Part shown: positions 12,601 to 22,700 of the stretch, piece after piece
Position numbering within the stretch: position 1 is the stretch's first letter
Layout of the letters: each line of letters begins with the position of its first letter
Assembly: GCA_018806985.1 (NCBI GenBank)
Contig: JADANN010000383.1
Location: 868,001-932,000, forward strand
DNA from: Angiostrongylus vasorum
Lineage: Eukaryota; Nematoda; Chromadorea; Rhabditida; Metastrongylidae
DNA: 64,000 bases
Direction: 5' to 3'
The notes under the pieces: model-generated
Told to the model about the DNA's origin: nothing
Seen by the model: only the letters and a program-made list of their open reading frames with translations
The model's database searches: none
Position numbers and translations under genes: made by a program

Positions 12601-15600
12601 TTAACCTAGTTCTTATGAAGTGACCATAATGAAAAGACTTGTATTTTTTAAAAAACCTTTCTGCTTTAAGACACCCGGTCTCACGTGCTTTGGTGTGGAC
12701 ACGTCTTCGGCAACGAATATTACCGTTCTGAAAACTTTCACCGGCTCAGCTTCTAGGGTTTATCCCTATCAGAGGACTACCGAATTTGCTAAGCAAATTA
12801 ACCGAATGGCGAACGCTGCAAATAGTCCACTATGTAATTTTGTAGTGAGTACTTTTTTTGGACTTTATCATTATTATATCGCTTGAGAAACAGGAAGGAG
12901 ACATTGGATGAAAAAATCTGAAGTCTTCAAGGTGTTGGTATTCAAAATCAGAAATCTGAACACAGTTATATTTCTTATTTGTTCAAAAACAAATCGATTA
13001 TATCCTAGTTGAGAGGACCTCGTGACGGCATTCGAGCAGCTGCAGCTGCCGACTTTCGTCTAACTGCCGAATGGGTCTACAGCACACCTGATCTTTTGAA
13101 AACGAAAAATGCCATACAACACGACATCCTCGGAGAACCGCTGAACATTGAGAAGCTAAGCGAAGGAAAGGTGGCTCAGTATTTCATTGCTTAATTCATT
13201 TTCTTTTCATCTCTACCCTCATCGCATTTTATACAACAAAAAAAATCTTAAGATTTCAGTTAATCGTGAAGGGAAAAATTCCTACGACAACCCCCAGAAG
13301 GACTATCAGCACCACCAAGACCACCCCCATCTCTACAACTACAAGACCAAGAACAGTAATAACGTCCAAGAAAACCAACACTGCTCGGTCAACGAACACA
13401 AGAAGAACCATCACTACCACCACAGCTAGTGCTAGCACAACGCCCAACTCTACTACTACAAAACCGTCGACAACGACAACGCCGAAGAACACTAACATTC
13501 GCCCGACAACCACAAGAAGGTCTACCATTACCACCACCACCACCACCACCACCAGCACCACCACCTCTACTACTACAAAGTCGACGACAACGACATCGCC
13601 GAAAGAAGACCACTACCGTTCGGCCAAGAACCAGGTCCACCACTATCACCAGCACCACCACCTCTACTACTACAAAGCCGACGATAACGACAACCGTGAA
13701 AAAAACCACTGCGACCCAGCCAACAACTACCAAAACACTGTAAGCATAATACTGAAACTGTTCGTAGAGCTGAATACATAATGTGTGAAATTGAGTAATC
13801 CATTCGAAATTTCAGATTATTCGAGTTGGAACTTTCAGAATTACGTTAAAGTTGTAACTCTGACATTTTCAAAATCATCTTTAATCTTCCAAAATGTTAT
13901 TTGGATGCTTAGAGAGCTCAAACACTATTCATACTCACCTAAATTCGTAATAGAATTGCCTTACTGCTTGATTTGTTTCGTTAATAGTCATTGGATGAAA
14001 AACATAGAACACATGCTTCATTAAGGTCTAATTTGTGCAAAAACCGATACATCTGATCTCTACGTATCAGAATCCGTGGAAATTAGACCTAATGGATCGA
14101 AACACACTACCATTACCTCGACCGACACCGAATATCACAGTATTATAGTGGAACTTAACGAGATTAGTAGAGACTGAAAATAGTTCTCGGTTCTATTAAA
14201 ACTTTTGCATTTTTTCTCGTCCGCGGTGCATTACACAGTCCGGTAGTAGTGATAGCCGGCTGTAAATAGCGGCCGCTCGCTGAAAATCGCGTTTTTTTGG
14301 AGTTTTCCGCCGAGAACTAGTCAACGTGCGGAGAACCCGTCCGCGGAAGCGGTATCTTATCCGGCGGGCGACGGCGTGACTATATAGCTGACATCCGGCT
14401 GGGAATAACGTCGCAGCGGCGAAAATCGCGTTTTTTGGGGTTGCGGCTGACAACTCGTCCGCGGCTACAGTATCTGGCGGTGGGCTTTTGCAGGTGCGCG
14501 TGACTAGCTGACAGCCGGCTGGAAATAGAGAGAACCGCGCGAAAATCAGCGTTCGGAGGTGTTTTTATAGCGTCGGGACGGACAACTCGTCCACTTCGAG
14601 TGGGCCGTCGTTTTTTTGCGTTTTTCTCGCTTAAGACGCATTTTTCGGCAATTTCCTGGCGCGGATCCCCTCTCCCCGGGCCCACCGCCGCAGTAAGTAA
14701 GATGGTCCGGATTGCAAAATGGCGATCCTGTTGGTGGGTTATCTGCTTGACGAAGATCACTGGTTCATTCGAACTATCCTTGTTTAATTCTTCGTATTCT
14801 TGTTGAGCAAACACGAGGTGTTATTTTTTATTCTTTATTCACGAACAAGCAGACGTTTCGGCGGATTTCGCCTTCCTCAGAGCCTGGAAAGGGTCAAGTT
14901 GACAGCAATCTATTCGGCCAAACACCTCCATAACCAAACAGAGAAAACGCTGAACCAAGATTTCAATCACATTGAACACAGCTTTGCACACTCACCGCTT
15001 TTCTATGAGGCTTCCACTGAGTATGTCGCGTGGAGACCAACCGCACAGAGTTCACATGGAAAGCGTAATATGCCCCTCCCATCAAAATAACAGCCTTATA
15101 TACTGCCCAATATCACGCGTGATAATGAGGCATTCTTCCCCTGCGGTTCATTTTCGGATTTCTGGAATTAATCCAGAACGCCTCGAGAGTTTTGCGCGCT
15201 TGTGTTCTCGATATCCTTGTTTAAGCTGGCGGAAAGTTGGTACTTTTTCTTTTTCGAATACGGTGACTGAGGTTTCGGCGATTTCGCTCTCCTAGCCTAG
15301 AACTCCTTGGAAGGAGTAAAATCAACTGTGTAATGTTCACATACTGTAGGTAATCTAGCAACCTTACTCAAAGTGTGTGAACAGACGGTTGACCTTACTC
15401 CATCTAAGGAGTTAAACGTACGTCTAGGCTCTAAGGAAGCTGAAATCGCTGAAACGTCAGTAATCGTATTTGGGAAAGAAGAGACAGCAATTCTCACTAG
15501 ATTAAACAAGAATAGCTCGTATGATCTTCTTTCGGGCTTTCGAACTATTGCTGGTTCTCCTTCTCTTTTTGTATTCTATTACCAAGCACAGTAGAAATTC

Positions 15601-16276
15601 AGAGTAGAGAATTCATAGCGTTTTTTTCTCACTAGGAATTTCAACGACTAATGGCGAGGTTATGAATAGGGACAGATTTGTCTCTGATAAGAAACTGAAG
15701 AAAGAAAGCTCACGTTTAGGAGAACTCGACGGCCTACCAAAGCAACTACCCGGACCACTGTCCTTCCTACTACTACCACCACCATTTCAAGGCGAGTTTT
15801 TTTTTATGGCCAGTAGACTTTTTTAAATTTTTTTTAAATTAGAGGTATTTCAAGCATCTCTTAACTTCTTCTTTATATATAGCTTGTTTTGCTACCAATT
15901 TCTTTGCAATTTTCGTCTTATTCTTCACATTGCATAAAGTATCAGCTAGAGTTGTAGAAATTCTTAAAAACTCTGGAAGATTTTTTCCTAGCCTGTAAAA
16001 ACCAACTAGATTACTACATTTAGGACAAGCCATGCTCCCACTTCACCCTCATTTAAAAAATATTTCCTGAAAAAGTATACTGAAGAGCCAGATGAACCTT
16101 CAACGACGTTCAGGCCAGGTGGAGTTTCTCACATTAGTAAACTGAATTTTCTATTTGTGGTTTTGCTTTACATAACTTCGTACTTCTATTTAACTTGGAA
16201 AGAAATGATAAGCTAAGAAATGTCAGTGGAAACAACCATGTGCATACATATATGCATATATAGCTATATATCCACA

Positions 16277-16341
<65 letters not shown>

Positions 16342-16718
16342 TTGGAATATTTGGGCGACCCGTCCTCACTGGTTGTGCGGACCCCAGCACATTCTCCATT
16401 TTTCGGAGTTTTGCTGGTTAAGCCACCGTATTTCCCTGGAGTCCCGAGGTCTGCTTGGCCAAAGTCTGCCCCAGGTCGTCACCATCACAGGCAATGGCCG
16501 CCCTTGTGGACCAGAGGGAGATTTGCCAACATGCGACTAGTTTGATACCAGGATGGTGGTGGATCCTGGCATTGGTTTATTCTTAGCTGTGCTTCCTCAT
16601 GGAAACGCTGGATACCTTCTCAGCTTGGGAAACCCTGCTAGGGGGATGAATCTGCCCACTCTACATCGCAACCTGACACCTCCTAGCCGCGAGGAGGAGG
16701 TAAACCGTTGGGCCGTTG

Positions 16719-16775
<57 letters not shown>

Positions 16776-19700
16776 CATATATTTATATATGCATATATAT
16801 ACATACACACATATATGTATATTATATAGATATATATATATATATATATCATACTAGTTTAGCGTTTTTTATTAGCGTTCCATTGATCGATATTAAAGAT
16901 GTTCTGTATAAGAAATATTTAAGGATGTTTGCTTGATGTGATCATTGTACTGGACGCATCCGGAAGTGTAGAGGTGACGTTCAAACGTGAGAAAGAACTG
17001 GCTGCTGACATTGTGTCTCGATTACGAATCGGGCCAAACAATACAAGGGTTTGTGAAGAGTGCTGATTTGCTTCAGCGTTTTTGGCTAGAAGTTGAAATC
17101 CGTAATGCTCAAGATCAATCGATGTTGGTTTTTTTTGCTCGTGGTTAAATTTCCCAATGGATAACGATGCTAAAGATGATGGATTTTTTATAATTCTATC
17201 AGAAAATAGGAGCAAAATCTCTATATTCTGGGTTTCTTTAGCACATTTTCGATGTTGCTTACGCTGCTTGTTGAGACTAAACCAGTGCATAATCTGTTTA
17301 TGACTGAACTGTAAGTACTGAATCATCAACAGTGTAGTCTATCGGAATCTCATGTTGACGGCTCACATCTGTAAATAGAAGCGAATGTAATTTAACTGCA
17401 CAATAACTAAAGTGGATAAAAAATCGCTCAAAGCTCAAGCGATAGTCGGTCTTCTTTTGATGATGTCGATCTCTTGACTTCTCTGTGGTTTGAATCACTT
17501 TTACCCTCATTTAAAGGATGTTTTCGCTTATTTCTTGAGACTTCTTCAGAAAGAAAGGATCAATCGGATTTTCATGAATTTGAACCTTGTGGATTGACTC
17601 AAGATCTTAATGTCTCTTACAGGTGTCGATCATAAAATTTGCTGGAGCTCAACAAGTGAAAACAGTATGGTCATTTGCTGATGTACAAGCTAAGGGAAAA
17701 ATTCTTCGAGTTTTAGACAACGTTCCATTTAATTCCGGTACAACGGCCATTCATTCTGCATTACTTAAGGTATTTTTTTAGTTATGTCCACCCACTGACT
17801 CCTTCTCCATTCATCTTTTTATCACTAGAAAACATTTGGTGCATTACGTGAAAGATTTTCTTGCTAGATGTTAGTAGATTAAGGGCAATGATGGCGCAAT
17901 GGTAGTGCTGCCGTTCATCACGACCACGTTTCTTCAATTAAATCCCCACCGAGCTTGCAACCCTATCGGTCCTCCGGGGTCGGGAATTTGGTAGCAGACT
18001 TGTCTGGGGACGGTTCATTCTTTGTAATTCAACTGCAAACTCTCTAGCACTGCTATCCCAAGATCCAAGTGGGACTCGACTCGACAAACACTCAACGACT
18101 TTGAGAACACGAAAATCCTTTGGCAGTGGCCGAATCCACACGTGAAGTGTTCGGTCTTTGTAGGTGATCGATCTCGGAAATTAAATCAATGCAACTGCTG
18201 GGATCCCAGCAGGAGACGTGAAGTTTGACCGTATAAAATAAAATTAATGCAGCATAGGAATCCATCCTTTTCATAAGAACTCCTAAAAAACGAGAAAGAT
18301 AGGTGAAGAAAGAAGTAATCAAGGGTGTGTGTAGTGGCCATCACTACATTTTTTTTCTGGAGATCACTACTACTTGCAATAGTTTGTTCTCTTCATTTGC
18401 ATTAAGAATGAAGTTTTGGACCTTGTCAAGCCAAAGGAGATTTCCTTCGTCTCCTGATACTATGTCGTTTATTCTAAATATGTGTTTATACGAAAAGACT
18501 TCACATAGTGGACGGGGGTAAGCACTTCGTTCATTCGATTCTCTTCATCACATCTGTCATCCACAAATGTTTTCGGATTTGCTGCTACCAACTGAGTACG
18601 TTGTAATTCTTTCTGCTTCTGTTTAGCAAACACGAGGTGTTATTTTATTTCTTTATTTACGTACAAGCTGACCTTTCGGCGGATTTCGCCTTCCTCAGAG
18701 CCTGGAAAGGTCAAGTTCACTGCGATCTATACGGTCAAACGCCTCCATAACCAAACAAAGAAAATGTTGAACCAAAATTTCAATCACATTGAACACGGAG
18801 TCTTTGCACACTCACCGCTTTCTAGGGAGTCTTCCACTACTAAATATTTCACATGGAGACCAACCGCACAGATTTCACATGGAAACGTAATGTACTCATC
18901 TCATCAGAATTACAGGCTTATATACTGCCCAATATCACGCGTGATAATGAGGCATTCCTCCCTGCGGTTCATTTTTCGGATTCTTGGAATTGATCCAGAA
19001 TGCCTCGAGAATTTTGCGCGCTTGTGTTCTCGATTCCTGCGCTAGGATCGTAACCCGTACTTCAAAATCTTCTCCGTAATGTCTCTGCGTCCTATGCATG
19101 CTTAGTGGAGTATTTGGCTTACGTATGCCGACTAGGTGTTCTTTTATACGAACGCAGAGTGGTCTACCCGTTTCGCCAACGTATTCGTCCCCGCACGCTT
19201 TACAAGAGATCAGATAAACTATACCTGAACTCATGCAGTCACCGCCTTTACCATTGGAGCAATTTATAGAATTTTTGCGTTGCACATAGACGGTCGTATA
19301 GGTGGTTATGAACTAGACTAGTTGGCGTCTTAGACTACTCGGTGGCATTTCAATTATCGTTACCGAATTCTCTAGACCGGCCCTTCCTAAACAGCGTTTT
19401 ATAGCTGCACTTACTTCATTTGAAATGAAGGGCAAGATTAAACGGGACTTTATTGTCGCTAGAGTTATTGTTGGGGAGCCTGTGGTTTCCTCTACACCTA
19501 ACTCGACCTACAGTTTCGTAGCCATTAAAAGTGGCTATTTGCTGCGCCAAGTTCCGGGACTCCTCTCTCTGCTCCCTTCCTGTGCACACGTTGGTAGCTG
19601 TTCGAAACATGTTTCTCACAAACGCCCTTTTCGTATGAGACGGGTGAGAGGAGAGGTAATGAACTAAGATGTTTTTACTACTTGGCTTTCGATACCACTT

Positions 19701-22700
19701 CGTAATGTAAACGCTTTCTGATAGGTTAATTTGCACGTTCAGAAATGGAACCCAGTTTTCTTTTGGTTTCTGTCGGGTGAATTTAATATACTCTGACTGT
19801 TCGTTGAACAGCTCGAAACATTTGTCAATTTCCTTTTGTGTTGAACAAATTACCAAGCAGTCATCTACATATCTACAGTAGAGTAACGGCCCGAGATCGA
19901 TTACTGGTGCATCCACCTTAGACATGAAGGCAATGGCAAGGCTTGGTGCCAGTCGTTGTCCCACTGCCAGCCCTCTCGTTTGTGCGTAATACCTCCCGGG
20001 CCATCTGAAGATTGAGCAGTTTAGGCACTCCTTTAAGAGTGTCATCAACTGCTGAATAGAGAAGCCGTACATGTTTATTTCTCCTTCGTGTTGCATAAGG
20101 AGTTCGAATATGCCTTGCATTGCGGAATCATTCGACACGTTTGTATAAAGGGTGCTAACGTCGAAGGACTCCATCAAGTACGCGCTGTTGGGCTACACGG
20201 TACGTAGACGATCCAGGAACATTTGGGTGTTCGTTAGATGGGCAAGAATGTACTTCAACAACTGGGTAAGTATTAGGGTTATTAACCACGTTATTCTATC
20301 CGTTGGCCCGTCCACGCAGCTAATAATAGGTCTGACCTTAAATAACGATGGATCGGTAGACACGAGATCATCGCTGGATACTAACTTATGGGTTTTGATA
20401 AGTAAGTACAGGACGGGACATATTGGTAGGTCAACTTTTAGTTGAGAGATAACTGATGGTTTTAACCCAGCCGCTCTTGCCATTTTAATCCATTCGTTGT
20501 CTAACTTTCGGTATTGACTTTTAAATTCCTTCTCAGACGACGGATGATAAAGGGAATCATCTTCAAGCTGCTTTTCCGTCATCTCAACATCTAACTGATA
20601 CGGAATTACAACGAACTCTCCACCCTTATCACAGTCTTATGTTTTTCGATCTTATCAGCTCTCCTACTTCCCGCATACCACGTTTATGCACTTCAGTGAG
20701 GTTGGAGCTGTATCTTTTCGCGGATAGTGATTAAAGGACTTTGAAAGTTTCATTCGTAAACCCCCGAAATTTAACATCAACTTCATTATTGGGCTCTTGT
20801 TGTCTAAAGAACGGTTGAGGAAATGGTGGTATTGGTAGTGCCCCCTACTTGTTGTTGTTCGCGCCTATTTAACGCTTTATCCCTAGCTTTTTTGCGGAGT
20901 CTATCTTGAAGCTCATGCAAACTACATGCGACTCTATGCAAGGTTACCATAGAAGTGGGTTCAGATGGTGAGAAACTTGGCCCCAATTGTAATAACGAGC
21001 GCGCACCCTCAGGGAGAGTCATGCCTCCTAACACGGTTAGCCTTGAGTTTCTTTGCACATTATTTATCTTACTGTGACTCGTTTGATGTTCGTTGGCGGT
21101 GTTTCTGTGCGCTCTTGAAGCCGTGTTATGCGATTTACTCCAAAGGTCTTCGAACTTTCTCCGCAAAGTTACTTTAGCATTAGACCTAATAGAATTGCAA
21201 ATCAACACTGACCCACCCACTATTCTTCTCCAGAGGCGGTCCTCCAAATACTGAGCACAATGGTTTTCCTTCTTCTCTCACCTCTTCCACTTGGCGAACA
21301 TCTGATTTTGTTTGCTTCGTAGACAGGTGCGTAGTACTCTCAATTCGATGTCCTGTACTCGGTGGCTATCCTCTGGCAGTCCGCATATTTCATGTAGTCG
21401 TTTTCGTTTTTATGAATTTTGGAACGACTTGGTGTTTTAGGCAGCGGCGGAGAAAGTGTATTGACTGCCGAGCTAAGACGATCTTTTGTCTAAGTGACAG
21501 TGCTTCTTTTGCAAGTCGGAAGTATCTCGCTGGCACATCTTGCAGTAACTCTCGCTCCCACCAATGGTTATGGAGGCGTTTGACCGTGTAGATTGCAGTC
21601 AACTTGACCTTTCCAGGCTCTGAGGAAGGCGAAATCCGCCGAAACGTCAGCTTGTACGTAAATAAAGAAATAAAATAACACCTCGTGTTTTGCTAAACAG
21701 AAGTAGAAAGAATTATTCAATCAATGCCGAGGTTAATAGAAACTCGGACGTGGGAGTTACTGTAAGTACGTTGTCTTCACACATAGGCAATTGTCGACCT
21801 TCGTAGATTGAGGGAACACTTTTCCAGACAATCTTAGCACCACTAAACCAAACCCGGGGTGGGTTGGAAAGCCGGATTGGTTTGGAGCGAAGTTGAACAA
21901 AGGAACAACCACGGCATCGCCAATCAACGCCTTCCAACTCCCATGATGTTAATATAGCATACATCTCTAAGCTCCCATCAGATGTATGTGCACATAATTG
22001 TGTATGTATACGTGTTGGATGTATCCATATGTAATGCACCTACTTATAAACATATATTTCTATACGTCGAATCCAAACAGACGATGAAGAAAGTTTCTTT
22101 TAGGCGCTTTCGGAGTACACTTCAGATCGTGGAGCACGCCCAGGTATAGCGAGACCGATCGCCATTGTGTTTACTGATGGTTTTGGCCAAAAGCCAACGT
22201 CCACTGAGGCGGTGATGCTGAGGGCCGTCATTCCCGACACGTACGCGATTGCCATCAATCACAACGTGAGTCCCGCTAGTTAAACGGATAGATAGAAAGG
22301 GCATATAAAGCATTCAGAAAGTAAATGAACTAAGTAGTGTTTAAGTGATTTATTAATCACAAAGACTCACTATCACACTAGAAAATCATTTGTTCACGAA
22401 AGGAAAACTGTGTTGTTTCGAATTGAACTACATCTACGTACTGATAGGACTCAAAGTGGAAATAATATTTTAAGAACTGGTTTCGAACTAGGGTTTTACG
22501 TGTATTCAGGGGAATCAGTACCACTAGGCTGCACACTGGCCTATATTTATGAATGGTTTTGGGAAAGAAAGAACTGGCATGGATGTAGCACACAGTGAAA
22601 ACTGTTCTCTTTGGTTTTCTTTTCTTGCATTTTAAATTAATCCAAACCCAGATGTCCTCCGTCATGATTTATTAGTTCATTATTTACCACAAACGCTGAA

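Larger units (their letters stand above)
10486..13170 (+). other. VWA module 4 (MIDAS degenerate)
   Basis: The first strand is [11 protein letters not shown], so only the first Asp of DxSxS remains. The threonine loop is replaced by [18 protein letters not shown], and strand 4 reads [12 protein letters not shown] with no DG. The end is [20 protein letters not shown]. Exons: 10486-10612, 11154-11269, 11480-11565, 11851-11904, 12408-12501, 12671-12844, 13009-13170. All joins keep phase. Two SINE-1 copies (minus strand) lie in its introns. Confidence 0.75.
13260..16118 (+). other. Thr-rich mucin-like linker of the multi-VWA protein (frameshifted exon)
   Basis: Exon 13260-13739 encodes about 160 residues dominated by Thr with Ser, Pro, Lys and Arg (units such as [12 protein letters not shown]), typical of O-glycosylated spacers. 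Exons 15720-15795 and 16088-16118 continue it. The Thr frame breaks at about 13610-13615 (ccgaaagaag), where one extra A moves the Thr-rich reading to the next frame. Exon length is 480, but the downstream phase needs a remainder of 2, so one base too many fits both observations. This is either an assembly or sequencing error in low-complexity DNA or a real disabling allele. Confidence 0.8.
18602..21715 (-). mobile_element. Penelope-like element, near full length, with about 150-bp terminal inverted repeats (PLE-A)
   Basis: Minus-strand element in the intron of the multi-VWA gene. The two ends (about 18602-18757 and 21565-21715) are inverted copies of one sequence, both containing the hammerhead-like motif. 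In the element's direction it carries the PLE N-terminal signature ([14 protein letters not shown]), a reverse transcriptase with [11 protein letters not shown] and YVDD, and a C-terminal GIY-YIG endonuclease. The reading frame is interrupted at several places, so it is not active as written. The N-terminal coding part starts inside the 5' inverted repeat. Confidence 0.88.

Noticed and set aside
13256..13803. Long open frames on both strands over the Thr-rich exon
   Set aside because: They are shadows of the ACC/ACA repeat; only the frame joined to module 4 has matching splice phases.
14196..14814. Arg/Ser-rich frames in the GC-rich block
   Set aside because: The block is a tandem repeat and stops are rare only because of high GC.
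16220..16936. Tyr-Ile repeat proteins
   Set aside because: (AT)n microsatellite and SINE-3 sequence.
18602..21715. Group II intron, retrovirus or LTR element
   Set aside because: The RT motifs, GIY-YIG endonuclease and N-terminal helix motif are those of Penelope-like elements; no gag, protease or integrase was seen.
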